64,000 nt of DNA from Muscardinus avellanarius (GCA_963383645.1 OY726559.1:109266235-109330234), one strand, 5' to 3'. Positions 46,130-58,240 are shown, numbered from the stretch's first letter. Notes: a model not told the origin generated them from the letters alone. Numbers and translations are program-made.

Positions 46130-46330
46130 TTATTTGGGGTAGACTAGAGATTGAACCCAGGGGTCTTCTACTATTTAGCTCCACCCCTAGACCCATTTAT
46201 TTTTTTATTTTGAAATAGGGTCTCTGTAAGTTGCTGGGGGTCTTGGTAATCTGCTGAGGCTGGCCTTGAATCTGAGAGTCTTCTGTCTTAGTCTCTCAAG
46301 TATTGGGATTACAACTGTACATACCTGATT
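46130..46330 (-). mobile_element. B1-dID SINE, old copy
   Basis: agagattgaacccaggggtc to actgtacatacctgatt. Confidence 0.85.
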
Positions 46331-46489
46331 TCAAATAGACTTTGAAATCCTAGTTATATTTAAGAGCATTAAACTTGCAATATGCAGGACTAACTTGTCC
46401 TACAGTTATGGTCATTCTAAACCATAAGACTCATGTTACTGTCTTACATAAGAGGCACCAATGTGTGGGAAGAAAATATATGACTCTGA

Positions 46490-46680
46490 AGCATTTGAAT
46501 TCTGTCTTTGACCACCTGCTATTCTGAGTGATCTGGAACTAACAGGTTACATGTCTCTGAGCTTTGTTTTCCTCAGTCAGTAAATGGAAGATAACTATAC
46601 CTAACTTACAGGGCTCAGGAAGATATAAAATACTGTATTTAAATGCCTAGTACAGAACCAAGGTTGACAAGTAATGCTTT
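46490..46680 (+). mobile_element. MIR fragment
   Basis: tctgagctttgttttcctca, gtaaatggaagataactata and cttacagggctcagga mark MIR in sense. Confidence 0.75.
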
Positions 46681-46792
46681 AGCTTTTGCTTCAGTAATTA
46701 TTGTCCTTGTGAAAAATCCTGCTCCCCTAAAAAGGAATGGTCACAGAACTTTTTCCAGCTTCCATTCAGGAAGATATCTTTGCCTCTTTCAG

Positions 46793-47321
46793 AGTGTGAG
46801 GGGCATGACAGCCCCAGGGACCTGGTGCTCATGGAGAGGCCATGCTCTGAACAGGGGCTCCTGGGCACAGTCCTGACCAGCTCCCCTGGGAAGAATCCTT
46901 CAGAGAGCCATCTGGGGAAGCAGGAAGAGTTTCAGGCATATGGAAAGTCAGAAAACATCTCTGTTCTACAAAAGGACATCAAAGATCTGAAAGGCCAGCT
47001 GCAGAATGCCAACAAGATCATTCAGAACCTCAAGAGCCGGGTCCGGTCCCTCTCCATTACAAGTGATTATTCGTCTAGTCTGGAAAGACCCCGGAAGCTG
47101 AGGGCTGTTGGCACCCTCGAAGGCTCCTCACCCCATAGTGTCACTGACGAGGATGAAGAGTGGCTGTCTGATGGCACTGGGGCATTCTATTCCCCAGGGC
47201 TTCACGCTAAAAAGGATCTGGAGAGTCTCATCCAGAGAGTATCACAGCTGGAGGCCCAGCTCCCGAAAACTGGCCTAGAAGAGAAGCTGGCCGAGGAGTT
47301 GAGATCAGCCTCATGGCCTGG
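46793..47321 (+). CDS. PDE4DIP: PDE4DIP window exon 21 (largest exon seen)
   Basis: 529 bases, 175 codons between joining bases, from CEGHDSPRDLVLMERPCSEQ to RSASWP. The acceptor is ctctttcag and the donor gtaaag. Holds the coiled coil KDIKDLKGQLQNANKIIQNL and a conserved basic/Ser block SRVRSLSITSDYSSSLERPR, followed by an acidic DEDEEWLSDGTGAF segment. Confidence 0.97.
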
Positions 47322-47629
47322 GTAAAGAGGGAGCTGTATGGGTTTTTACTTGACTGATGAAGTCTAAGTTGGTACTTAGAATGGAGCAGCATAGGTAGCT
47401 GGAGGAAGACTTCTTAGGCTAATAAGAGGGGCACTTTATAAGTAGTGGTTGGTTTGAGGAAAGACAGTTATACTGACAATCAGCATGACATTGGCTGGTA
47501 GCCCACTCATGGGCTGGAAGGTAACAGATCTCTGGGATTTCTTGTTAGGGATATATTAGTAAATTGACTACCTATTTATATCTATCTACCTACCTATATA
47601 TGATAATAATCATATATCTTATATAGGAT

Positions 47630-47720
47630 AATAATAAGAGTAGATTCAGACTGCCTGGGCTTAAATCCTTGCTCCGCCACTTAGTTATGTGACCTACTTA
47701 ATCTTTCTGGGCCTATTTGC

Positions 47721-47721
<1 letters not shown>
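47630..47721 (+). mobile_element. MIR, left part
   Basis: agactgcctgggcttaaatc, ctccgccacttagttatgtg and tttctgggcctattt. Continues right of the SINE at 47936. Confidence 0.85.

Positions 47722-47761
<40 letters not shown>
47722..47761. repeat. (GT)n microsatellite at a SINE end
   Basis: Uninterrupted GT units between the MIR and the antisense SINE. Confidence 0.95.
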
Positions 47762-47762
<1 letters not shown>

Positions 47763-47936
47763 TATTATGGGGATTGAATCTAGGGGTGTTCCACCTCTGG
47801 TATACACCCCCATCCCTGCTTTATTTTTTAATTTGAAATAAGATCCTGCTAAGTTGTTGAGGCTGGCTCTGAACCTGATTCCTCCTCTCTTAGCTTCTCA
47901 AGTACTGGATTCTAGGCATGTACCACAATACCCAGC
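47762..47936 (-). mobile_element. B1-dID SINE inserted in MIR
   Basis: tattatggggattgaatcta to cacaatacccagct. Confidence 0.9.
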
Positions 47937-48085
47937 TTTTGCTTACATATTGAATGAAGGATACAAAGAAAACCCAACTCAAGAATAGTTATTAGCTTTA
48001 AATGAATTAGTACCCATGTTTAGAATAGTGTCTAACATATATTAAGCTCTCGATGTTATATATCAAAATTATTATTGTTAGTGAT
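47937..48085 (+). mobile_element. MIR, right part
   Basis: aaatgaattagtacccatgt, agaatagtgtctaacatata and ttaagctctcgatgttat complete the MIR. Confidence 0.7.
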
Positions 48086-48127
48086 GCTTTGTGTTGGAAA
48101 ACACTGAGTAGACATCTATCTCAGTAT

Positions 48128-48560
48128 CTACCTTAGTTATCTATTGTTAAGTAACCACCCCCAGATGCATTGGCTTTATCATCTCTTGTGACTCTGCGGG
48201 TTGGCTAGGCTCAGCTGGGACCCCCATGTGGCTGCCACCAGATGAGAGTTAAGATCAAAGTCATGGGAAAGCCTGACTGGGCTGGACACACCTTCTTAAT
48301 CCACATGCCTAGTTACTCAGGACTCCTTGTCTTTTCTCTTTCTTCAAGTGGTTTCTTGTCCTCCAGGTTTCTCCTTCTGCCTTTGGTCTCTCATAGTATG
48401 GTGTTCTCTGGGTCTTTTCAGTTCTATGTGAGAGATGGCTTCTACAGGAAGTAGAAGTTGCTAGGCCAGTTAAGAGCTAATTCTGGACTTGGCACAGTGT
48501 TACTTCCACTATAATATCTTGGTCAAAGTGATCCCAGAGTCTTCTGAGATTTAAAGAGGT
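48128..48560. repeat. Unnamed old mammalian interspersed repeat (probable)
   Basis: agttatctattgttaagtaa, tgactctgcgggttggctag and gctcagctgggacccccatg recall a widespread mammalian repeat whose family I cannot name with confidence. Confidence 0.45.
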
Positions 48561-49019
48561 ATACATGAGTAGCAAAGCCATATTGCAGAGGAGCACAGAG
48601 AATGGGAAATTGTATCTTTGCCAAATACAGTCTGTTGTGATATCAGAGATTAGAAGAAACTCATGCCTCAAATGGTGTTTGAAATAGAAGACGTGGAAAG
48701 GTCTATCTTGATTTAATATTAAGTTATTCTAAGTGTTCATTGAATATCAGATGTGAGTCTATACTGCACTACTGCTGTATGAGATATAAAATATGGCATC
48801 AACTTTAATCTCACAGAACTAATGATTTAGTTTTAGACATATGGCTAGTATATAAAACAGTCAAAGATAGTGGCATCCTAAATTTTTAAATGCAGTAGTT
48901 TCTGCTGAGTAGAAGTTACTCTTCGATACCTCCTACAAATTATGTGAATTCAGCTTGAAAGCCTCATAATTTTTTATTCACTGTTTACCATTCTTATTCT
49001 CTCCCCTTTCTTGCCTTAG

Positions 49020-49255
49020 AAAATATGATTCCCTGATTCAGGAGCAGGCCCGAGAACTATCCTATTTACGACAAAAAATAAGAGAAGGAAGAGGTATTTG
49101 TTATCTTCTCACCCAGCATGCAAAAGATACAGTGAAGTCTTTTGAGGACCTCCTAAGGAGCAATGACATCGACTACTACCTGGGCCAGAGCTTCCGGGAG
49201 CAACTCACCCAGGGAAGTCAGTTGACTGAGCGACTCACCAGCAAACTCAGCACCA
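49020..49255 (+). CDS. PDE4DIP: PDE4DIP window exon 22
   Basis: 236 bases, seventy-eight codons between joining bases, KYDSLIQEQARELSYLRQKI to TSKLST. The acceptor is ttgccttag and the donor gtaagt. FEDLLRSNDIDYYLGQSFRE is one of the best conserved stretches of the family. Confidence 0.97.
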
Positions 49256-49554
49256 GTAAGTTGATCACAGGCTTTGAAATACTCTCAGTCACTCCCATAG
49301 TCCCAGCCCCAGGTGGCCACCACACCTCCACTGGAACTTTTCGAAAATCCCTGTGTCTAGTTCCTATTTCTTCTCCTGAGGGCCATTTCAGGATCAGACC
49401 AGCCAGAGAGGAGAACCAGGAGGGACACACATGGCTAGAGATGCTGTGGTTACAACTGTATTTTCATTACACATGAAATGTGATCCTTGAGGCAGGAAGG
49501 AGCATCCATCTACTACTAAGGGACAAGAAAGGAGAAGAGGTCAAAAGCCTTATT

Positions 49555-49665
49555 ACAGTGAAGAGAGCCCTAAACTAAGAATTGATAGATTCAAGTTCTA
49601 GCCTGGATGCTTCCGTTAACTTGCTTTGGGAAGTTCCTTTTGTTGTCTCTATTTCTTCATTTATT
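49555..49665 (+). mobile_element. MIR fragment (probable)
   Basis: attcaagttctagcctggat and tttcttcatttattgcat fit a worn MIR in sense. Confidence 0.45.
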
Positions 49666-49669
49666 GCAT

Positions 49670-50317
49670 GGTATATATATCATGCATGGTATTATACATG
49701 CAATAAATGGATACTGCAAGTATGGATAAAGTACCATGCTCTTTTGGACATGGCCAAAGCAGTGGCTATAATATATCGAGGGCTATATTGGCTATTATTA
49801 AAACCTATTACTTAGAATTTTTGGGGAGTGCCCAAGGGACCACATTAGACTCAGGTGTGAGGGCCAGCCAGCTCATCTACAGGTGGCAGATGAGGAGGGC
49901 CAACAGCGATATCTGTCCTTTATTCAGAGGCAAGAGCAGGTTCTATGTGAAAGTGAGGCACATAGCTATGTACCTGAGAGCCAGGCTGTGGTAGAACATG
50001 AAGGCTGGAGTGCTCAAGAAGGCAGCTGGGCAGGGGTCTCATCATCAATGAGACAAAAGATATTTCAACTTTTTGCTTGTCTGAGTACTAGCAGACAAAG
50101 TCAGGATCTGATCCCCAGGTCAGGAAAGGTTGCCTAGTGAGCTCAGGTGAGCCTACCAGTCACTTCTCTAAAGACACACCTGAGGGCCCCCAAATAATTA
50201 CCTTGGATACATGTGTAATCACTATCCAGTGCCCAAGTATGCCTTTTTTTTTTTTTCGTAATATGTGAAATGGTACTTGTTTAATTTATTACCATTTTTT
50301 CTGAATTTTATTTGCAG
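49670..50317 (+). other. Intron sequence without recognised features
   Basis: The open frames at 49707-49994 and 49883-50137 are not family-like. Confidence 0.5.
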
Positions 50318-50369
50318 AGGATCATAAAAGTGAGAAAGAACAAGCTGGACTGGAGCCACTGGCCCTCAG
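50318..50369 (+). CDS. PDE4DIP: PDE4DIP window exon 23 (small exon of Olduvai doublet)
   Basis: 52 bases, sixteen codons DHKSEKEQAGLEPLAL with two joining bases at each end. The acceptor is tttgcag and the donor gtaatt. It joins exon 24 to read EPLALRLSRELQEKEK. With exon 24 it forms the short-plus-long exon pair typical of Olduvai (DUF1220) domains. Confidence 0.95.
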
Positions 50370-51359
50370 GTAATTCAGAAAAGAATCTGGCAAAGGAATT
50401 GGGACCAGGGCCTGAGGGGCCAGGTTGGCCATGACTTCACAAATTGGGGGAGGAGGACACAATGTGATTAACTGATTTATACCTTTACTGTTGTTTTTAA
50501 TCAGGTTCTTTCTTCTGATAACATTCTATTGGCAAATTAATTATCCAGGCTTAGTAACCTAGAAGCATCCTGACCTACAAGTGAACTAAGTAGATCTCTT
50601 GATTCTTCTCAGCCCCTGGGTCCTTCCCTGCTCCCTTGGTGTATTTAATGATCACAGTAAACTTTTTGCAAGGTTATCTGACCCTGAGTTGGCTTGATGG
50701 CTAGCTTAGTAGCCATTCAATTTTCCTGAAGAAGAAGAAATCATAGCAGCCGTCTAGGTTCCTTGAAGAAGGAATCATATGACAGTACCTAGTGACAGAA
50801 GTGTACACAGTACAGACCCCTGGGAGGTCATGGTGCCTCAGGAAACAGTTTTCAACAAGATACTAACTGCATATAAGGCTAAATAAGGGTCACGTTCCAT
50901 TGTGGCCCTATCTTGAGCTCTTTATAGTATGCCTTAGAACATTTCTATGATTCTTAAAATATTTACAGTAAAGGACAAGGTATTTTGATTTGGCTTTTGG
51001 TTTTATTTCTAATCTATCACAGATACATATACTGTTTGTACTTCTGTGAACTAAATGACTTCCCTTATCCTTGTCTTAGATATTGGGAATATGTTTTGTT
51101 ATATGTTTTTAAATACTTAATTTCAGTTTTTAGACTTGTTTTGTTGGAGATGATAAAAAAGAGTACTTAGGCTGTAGCTGTTCAGATACAAGGCCATGTT
51201 TTGGAGGAATGGCTCTTGTCTCTCCTGGTCCTTAGCACCTCATGTGACCAGTGTGCTGGGTAGCTGCTGTTTTCACTTTCTCTGCTCCATCTGCCTGTTT
51301 TAGTGAGGACTAGTTTCTCTGGGTGACCTAGGTTTCACCTATTGTTCATTCTCCCACAG
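50370..51359 (+). other. PDE4DIP: Intron between the Olduvai doublet exons
   Basis: 990 bases with no repeat that I can name and no coding pattern. Confidence 0.6.
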
Positions 51360-51583
51360 GCTCAGCAGGGAGCTGCAGGAGAAGGAAAAAGTGATTGAAG
51401 TTCTGCAGGCCAAGCTGGATGCCCAGTCTCTCTCTCCGCCTAGTAGCCATGCCTTGTCCGACTGCCAACGCTCTCCCAGCAGTACCTCCTTCTTGTCTGA
51501 TGACCTGGAAGCCTGCTCTGACATGGAGGTAGCCAGCGAGTATACTCACTATGAAGAAAAGAAAACTTCTCCCAGCCATTCAG
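51360..51583 (+). CDS. PDE4DIP: PDE4DIP window exon 24 (Olduvai/DUF1220 core)
   Basis: 224 bases, seventy-four codons between joining bases, LSRELQEKEKVIEVLQAKLD to KTSPSHS. The acceptor is ctcccacag and the donor gtagcc. LSREL...EVLQ..LD...PSS resembles the repeat unit of primate NBPF proteins, which are thought to derive from this gene. The remainder is Ser-rich and acidic (FLSDDLEACSDME). One copy only, as expected outside primates. Confidence 0.95.
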
Positions 51584-51867
51584 GTAGCCTCTGCTTTCCA
51601 AGTGGTACCATCTTGTCTAGATTGAGAGAGGACCTTGGGAACCACGTCTTAGAGTTCCACTTTGGTGTCTATCAGGCTGAACATGGCTCTGGACCAGGTG
51701 CCAAGCACAGACTCCTGTGAGTCGAGATTTCTGCTCTGCTTCTGACTCTACAAAGTTACTCTGTCACCCTGGCCTCCATTGGCATGGACTTTTTCTTGCA
51801 CCCAAGGGGTTGAGAAGACAGTAGCAGGTTTTTCTTACTCTAAATCTTTCTGGTAGATCTCCTCCTC

Positions 51868-52081
51868 CTTTTATTTATTTATTTATTTTGCTGAGAATTG
51901 AACCCAGGCTCATTCTACCTCTGAGCTATACCTCCAACTTTTTAAATTTTTTATTTTAAAACAGGGTTTTGCTGGGTTGCTGAGAGTCTCACTAAGTTTC
52001 TGAGGCTGGTCTCAAACCTGCAGTCCTCTTTTTTCAGTCTCCCAAGTACTGGGATTACAGATATGCACCATCATGCCCTGC
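51868..52081 (-). mobile_element. B1-dID SINE
   Basis: TTTA units, then gctgagaattgaacccaggc to catcatgccctgc. Confidence 0.88.
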
Positions 52082-52409
52082 AGGACTTCTTTCTTTAAAA
52101 TGGAATCTCTTACCTCTCCTGCAGTATCTCCTGAGTATCTCTGGGTATCTCAGTTGCTGCCAGTCTTCCCTGAAAAATTTAGAGGTGCCATTTTCATGAT
52201 TTCTGAACCCCACCATAGCCCCCCAAGGTGGTTTACCTCACTAAAGGAACCCTCTGCAAGCAAGAAATCAATCACTAAAAGCAGTGCTTCTCCTTGGCAC
52301 TTTCTCTGACAGCAAAACTCTAGCCTTGGTGTTCCTGGTTAAATATAAGGCCAGGATTCCAGTTCTCTGTAGAACACCAAACATTTTCTTTCATTCATGG
52401 GTTTTATAG

Positions 52410-52562
52410 ATTACATCCATCATTCAGCACATTCTTCTCTATTGTCTTCTAAACCATCAGCCACCAGTGCATCTCAGGGGGTTAAGGCCGAAGCCAGGAG
52501 CAACCTCATCAGCTTGCCAACTCCCCAGAGTTCCCCCAAGGAGGCCATCCAGGCCCAGCCAG
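52410..52562 (+). CDS. PDE4DIP: PDE4DIP window exon 25 (Ser/Pro linker)
   Basis: 153 bases, fifty codons between joining bases, YIHHSAHSSLLSSKPSATSA to AIQAQP. The acceptor is gttttatag and the donor gtatgc. Low-complexity Ser/Pro sequence, probably disordered. Confidence 0.95.
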
Positions 52563-52789
52563 GTATGCAACAGCCAATGGGTAGTAGCTTCCTCTCCCAT
52601 TCCCCAGCCACCTGTGTGACTTTCCTGCAGGGACAACGGTGTGGTCTTAGGAGCTTATATGGACAAAGTCTAGGGACCATCCTTGCTTAACAGTTTCATC
52701 TGATTTTTTAAAAGCTTAGAAAGCAAGTAGTCCACAATAGGCCAATTTTGACCAATAGTTAGCTAGTCTTATTTATTTGTTATTTATTT

Positions 52790-52972
52790 ACTGGTTGGTA
52801 TTGGAGATTGAATCCAGGGGCATTATACCTCCAGGCTACAACCCCATCCCTTTTTATTTTTTATTTTGAAGCAGAATCTCACTAAGTTACTGAGGCTGGC
52901 CTCAAACCTTCGATCTTCCTGTCTCAGCCTTCCAAGTGCTGGGATTACAGGATGTGCCACCATGCCTGGATG
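52790..52972 (-). mobile_element. B1-dID SINE
   Basis: ggtattggagattgaatcca to ccaccatgcctgg. Confidence 0.9.
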
Positions 52973-52974
52973 GC

Positions 52975-54590
52975 TAGTCAGATCTAAATAAAAATTTCTA
53001 TTTCTTTCTCTCATTTGTTCCCCAGGGAACAAAGAGACAAAATTTCTCCAACAGGATTACAATAGCCAGATAATGTTAAGAAATTCATATCTACTGGTTC
53101 CTGTTATTCATGTATATGGGACCAGTATGGCCCTCTGCAATGGGCAGTGTGGCTTACTTTGTAGCTGAATTATGTTCACTTTACATTGCTATTCATGGAT
53201 TTGTGAATGGATTGGTAGACCTGTATTTGTTCTTGGTACATATTCTGGGCAACTAAATTAGTACACCTCACTTACCTGTCTCAGCATAGATGTCGGAGGC
53301 TTCATTGTTCACTCATAGCTCTACTCCGGGGTAGAGGGCCAGCCTTGTGTTCACCTCCTGCCCCCATAGCTGCCTGGCAGCCTTTGATATGGTCTAACTT
53401 GATAGTCTCATCCAGAAAGAAGTACTTTCCTTTGCCCTCATCTCTCTCAGGAATTCAGCCACAGTCTTAAGGAGGAAGTAGTCCTACTTTGCCTGAGCCT
53501 GGGCCCAAAGTTTCTGGTTAAGAGTGGGTAGCAGCCCCAGGGATCTTGGGGCTCTGCTCTTCACCCAGGGTCATTGACATCTGGTGAATTGCTCAATTCA
53601 AACAAAGAAGAAAACCAGGGGCTTTAAATCAGGATGCTTCTCCAAAAGAGGTCTGGGCTGTGTCACTTGACAATTTAGTGTCTTTGTGGTACTGGTCTGA
53701 CATGAAGTCAGCTTCATGGGGCAGGGAATGTGTTTTAGAATGTAGTTATTTTCTACCTTGGACAGTGTTCATGAGTTGACTTTGATTTCTGGTTCCTCCG
53801 CTGCTATCTGTCCTCTCTTTTTATGAAAGAGGAAACAGATGCAAATTTTGGAATTTCCCAGAGTTCCTAAAGACCCTTCTATAGATGAGCTACTTAAAGA
53901 TTCCCAGGAAATTTTTTAAAGTCCAAGTTTCCAAGCTGTACTCCCAGAGGTCATTATTCTGTTGGTCTACATTAAGCCTAATGAATTTACATGTATGAAG
54001 ATTTTTTCCTAAGTGATTCAAATATCCAGACAGGGTTGGAAGGCATTGTGTCTCAGCCACTCCACCAAGACTTCTTTTGTTCCCTAAAGTGAATTAACAC
54101 ATTGATTTGGGGTTCTAAAGTTTATTTCCATCAGCATCCTGAACTGCATGTAACAGTAATGCAAATTTCTCAATAGCCCTATAAACTCTTCCCCTATATA
54201 CAGTGGGCCCCAGTGCTTTCAGAAGAGGCACACTGCATGTAAGAAGAATCTTATTCCAGAAATAAGGATTAGTAGCTGTGCACAACACCCCATGGCCCCT
54301 TCAGAGCATTCAGGCATGGCTATCCTGACGTAGGTTGGGGGACAGTTGCACCACCTTTCCTTCTCTAGCCCATTGCTTTCAAGGCAAGCAAAGAATGTGC
54401 CTACAGGTTGCTTAGGAAGTATAGAAGAGGAGAGATTGGCCAGGTCAGCCCTCTGGAGTAATGGCCACCACGTTCAGGGCTTGCAACTCCACTGGATGTT
54501 GTGTGGTCAGGGAATGGCTTCACTTTCTTGATCCCTGCTTTCTTTCTCACTCTCTCTGATATGTCTCTTTTCTCCATAACTTTCCATTTC
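52975..54590 (+). other. Intron sequence without recognised features
   Basis: Long unique stretch, moderately GC-rich, nothing recognised. Confidence 0.5.
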
Positions 54591-54593
54591 TAG

Positions 54594-54779
54594 GCTTTTA
54601 TTTTAACTCCATGCCCAAGCCGGCTAGTCCCACTCAGGCACCACTGCCCTCAGCTCCGTCCAGCATCCTGCCTTTCAGCCCACCTGGCCCTCCCCTCTTC
54701 GGGTGCCTTGGGACACCAGCAGTGTCCTTGGCCGAGGCACAACAGGAGCTGCAGAGACTGCAGAAGCAGCTGGGAGAAA
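54594..54779 (+). CDS. PDE4DIP: PDE4DIP window exon 26
   Basis: 186 bases, sixty-one codons between joining bases, FYFNSMPKPASPTQAPLPSA to KQLGE. The acceptor is tttctag and the donor gtgagc. A Pro-rich linker passing into the coiled coil VSLAEAQQELQRLQKQLGE. Confidence 0.96.
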
Positions 54780-54784
54780 GTGAG

Positions 54785-55455
54785 CTCTCCTGCTGCCTTT
54801 GAGTGTTTGTGAGTGACTCTGCATGGCTTTGGCTTGATGGTGGCAATTAAGAAAACAAACAACAACAGTGCAAAACAGCAGCACATGTTGCATGCAAAGG
54901 ATCTAGGAAAGGTTCTGCTTGCCTTTTTGGAATAAATTAACTATTTTCTTTCTGGCCTGTGTGTCTTCCTCAGTTACAGGACATGTTCAGGAGGCTATAG
55001 GTACCATTAGCAGGGATAAGTACCAGCAAGGATGTTGAATCTTGTCAGCCTGGGGAAGTGCTTACTGGTAGCCCATAGGAGAGAGATTTTATGTTTTGCC
55101 TTTTCAGATGACAGTGGCCACATACATGGATGGACTTCTTTGTGGTGCTCTTATATTCTGCTGTAAAATTCTTTTAACCAAGTTTAGTGCCATTAGTTTG
55201 AGGCAGAAAGTGTGGTAGTAGAGTGGAAGTGACAGGATCCCTTCTCTTTGTGTATATTTCCTGTCCTCCACCCAGGACAGGAAATGCATGGTAGCTAGAA
55301 CCATAAGTACAGGCTGTGATATCTGATTGTGAATTCTGTCCTCTAACTTCCTGTATAGTCACAAAATTTCTAAGACATCTTTTAGAAAAGGACTTTATAT
55401 ATTTATGGGCTGGATCCTCACTATAAAACTTTGTATGTGTGTGATCACTTTGGGC
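54785..55455 (+). other. Intron sequence without recognised features
   Basis: Nothing recognised. Confidence 0.5.
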
Positions 55456-55458
55456 CCA

Positions 55459-55562
55459 GAAAAAAGAAGAAAAAAAAGAAAAAGTAGATAAAGGAGGAAG
55501 ACAGGGAGGAGGAAGAGGAGGAAGAGGAGGAGAAGAAGAAGAAGAAGAAAAGAAGAAGAAAT
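55459..55562. repeat. Purine (GAA/GGA)n tract
   Basis: About 100 bases almost entirely A and G, moving from A-rich through GGA to GAA units. Confidence 0.93.
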
Positions 55563-55564
55563 AA

Positions 55565-57030
55565 CTTTATATGATTAATTTAAGTAATGTTTTAAAGAGC
55601 AATTAGAAGGAAATTTGAAAGTACCTTAAAATTGCATTTTATGCCTAAAATGAAGCTCAGGTAAACTAGAGATTGATGGTAAGAGTTGCCATGCCAAGGG
55701 TGTTCAGTAACCCAAGGTCACAGCAAAGAATTTGCATCCCTAAAGCCCTCAGTGCCATTTGGACTAGCTTATTTATTTTGTCAACTTTGAAAATGGACAC
55801 TTTGTCTTGTCTGCTCCCAGTTTTTCTTACAGAGAAGTTTGCCCATTCTGTAGGCAGTGAAGTCTAAGAGGCTAATTCCTGTTAATAGCTTTATACAGAA
55901 ACAGCATTCTATGGCTTACATCAGAACAGGACCAGGGTGCTATCTGACATTCACAAACTCCTGTATGGTACAGAGTCAGAGCAGGGAGATAAGGTCCAGG
56001 AAGTGACTACCAAGTGGTAGGGATGAGCTTTAACCCTGTGTCTGCTCTAATTATGTTTACATTATACCTTTTGTACTTAGGATGGTTTTGTTGCCATCCC
56101 ACTTAAGTTATGGGGCTGAGCTCAGCTGAAAAACCTCTGGTGACCCCCTCTTGCATCAGTTTTTTTTCTCTTTAGAGACCAGTGGAAAGTACTAGTATTT
56201 CTGACCTAAACTCATCATGTTAGCAGTTCTGGCACCAATAATTGTGATCAATATGTCCCATGCCAAAATTCCATGAGTATGATTATCTAGCTTCTATTTC
56301 TTCCCCTTACCTTCTCACATTTGTCAACTTATATTTTCCTAAAAGTAAAGATGGAAGGAGAACACTATGCATATAAAAAGGGTCCATTGTTATGGGTTGA
56401 ATTAGAGTCATAAATATAGTCTGAGTCCTTTGACTGAAGTTCAAATGGCCCCAGCCTTGGTGAGGAAGACACTATCTTTCTTTTCTCACTTAAAGGCAGA
56501 GTCTTCCCCAAAGAACCCTCACTTAACAGCACTCATTGTTTGTTGTGAATCAGCTTTCCATGGATGGTGATGCATGGCCACTTCTCTTGTCTCTGTGGAG
56601 CTAAGTTTTCCTTGTGCAGAAGTCTGTATGGTGTCTTTGCATGGTTTAGGGCATGTGCTCTGTATTGTGTGACCAGAGGAGACTGGATCATGAGAATACT
56701 GACCACTGTTACTGATAGACATGAACCTCCCTTGACCTTAATGAAAAAGTAAGCCAACTGTCTACAGCCACTAATTTCTCCCTTAACTTGTGTTGGGGTG
56801 AAGTTTTAGGCGGTGTGAAACAGGTAGGAAATTATATGTCCTTACATTTTTAGCCTTCTTTAACTCCCAGTGATCTTAATGGATATTTAACATTTTTAAC
56901 ACTGGGGAAAGAAAGACCCATGATGATACTTCTCAAAGTCTGCTACTTCTTAGAATCTTCTGGGTTGCTTTTTTAAAAGATGCAGGGCTCAAGATGTTTC
57001 CCATCCCTATTAAGACAAAAATCTGTGGTG
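55565..57030 (+). other. Intron sequence, possible old repeat at 56385-56800
   Basis: ttgttatgggttgaattaga at 56386 recalls the start of a common mammalian LTR-type repeat, but the rest does not follow well. Otherwise nothing recognised. Confidence 0.3.
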
Positions 57031-57033
57031 ATC

Positions 57034-57035
<2 letters not shown>

Positions 57036-57078
<43 letters not shown>
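57036..57078. repeat. (GT)n microsatellite with AT-rich flank
   Basis: Uninterrupted GT units, then GTAC/GCAT-like and TATA-rich alternating purine-pyrimidine sequence to about 57160. Confidence 0.95.
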
Positions 57079-57079
<1 letters not shown>

Positions 57080-57179
57080 ATGCGTGCATGTGCGCATGTG
57101 TATGTACACATGTGTGTATTTGTATATATGTATATATATACATTTATATATATATTTATGTTTTCTCATTCTAGTATGT

Positions 57180-58240
57180 TCCATGTTTAAGAACCATTTA
57201 TAATTGAAGATATAAATGAGCAAGTGGTAATTGCATTGACCCCCCCTAGGAGTTTGGATTGGTTGGAAGAAATTATTAACTCACTCCTGTTTGCTTAGGG
57301 GAGCTGCCTGTCTATCTGCCCATGTTGGTAATCCCTGGAAGAAGGCTGTCTTCTGAATTTTTAAACTATGGCCCTGCTGCCTCTTTTTCCTCCTTCTTGG
57401 CTAGGCTTTCTCTTTTCTTCTTCTTTTTTTAACATAGAAGCAGAGATGAAAACTCCATTTAAGGTTTTCCCTTTAATAGCTCCCTAAATACATCCAGAAA
57501 CAGGTATTCTGGGCAGAATTTCACTTTTCAAAGTCACCCAACTTCTCCTCTGCTCAAGAGCTCAAGGGAAAAGCCTGTGGGTTCCAAGAATCCAAGGAAG
57601 CCTTGGTCTATGAAATGCAAGGTCCCGCCTCCCTTCTTGGAATGGATCCCATGGTCTTTGGACAGGTTTGATGATCCTTTGCAGTTCTTGGACTCATGAT
57701 GGAGGGGCTCCACATTACCACATACCTTACATAGGGCTTTCCCAGCCTCACCAGAATTCTCAAGTCTATAGGATTTGGGTCATCATATCTAGCTGTATTT
57801 CATGTCCCCTTTCTCCTCTGAAAATCCCAAAAGAGGAATGGAAAGATTTACTGGTTAGCTTCTGGAGAAGGCAGACATTTCACCTGTTCTCAGGTATGCT
57901 CAAACCTGTATCCTGTATCTTCACTCCTAACTTTGTGAGTAAATCCCACTTCTGGAACTTCCCCAGACTGTCATGGGTAATTATAATAGGAACCAGGAGT
58001 GGGGCACCTGGAATTTTCCTTCTTGGCTTTCAGATATTTTATCCATCCATCCTCTTGGTGTCTTCTACCAGAAAATACAAAGGGTGAAAGTTGCAGCCTC
58101 TAGTTCTGAAGTCTTTATCCAATTGGCACCTCTGACATCCCACATGTCCAGTGGTAGTCTCCACTCTCGGCAGTCACACACATTCTTGCTGATCCTGCCC
58201 TTTTGGCACCTGGCTTGTATCTCACTCATGTTTCTTTCTT
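57180..58240 (+). other. Intron sequence without recognised features
   Basis: Open frame 57668-58087 lacks family resemblance; nothing recognised. Confidence 0.5.

Noticed and set aside
50318..51583. A separate NBPF gene
   Set aside because: The Olduvai-like exons are in frame with flanking myomegalin exons and single copy; NBPF arrays are a primate expansion.
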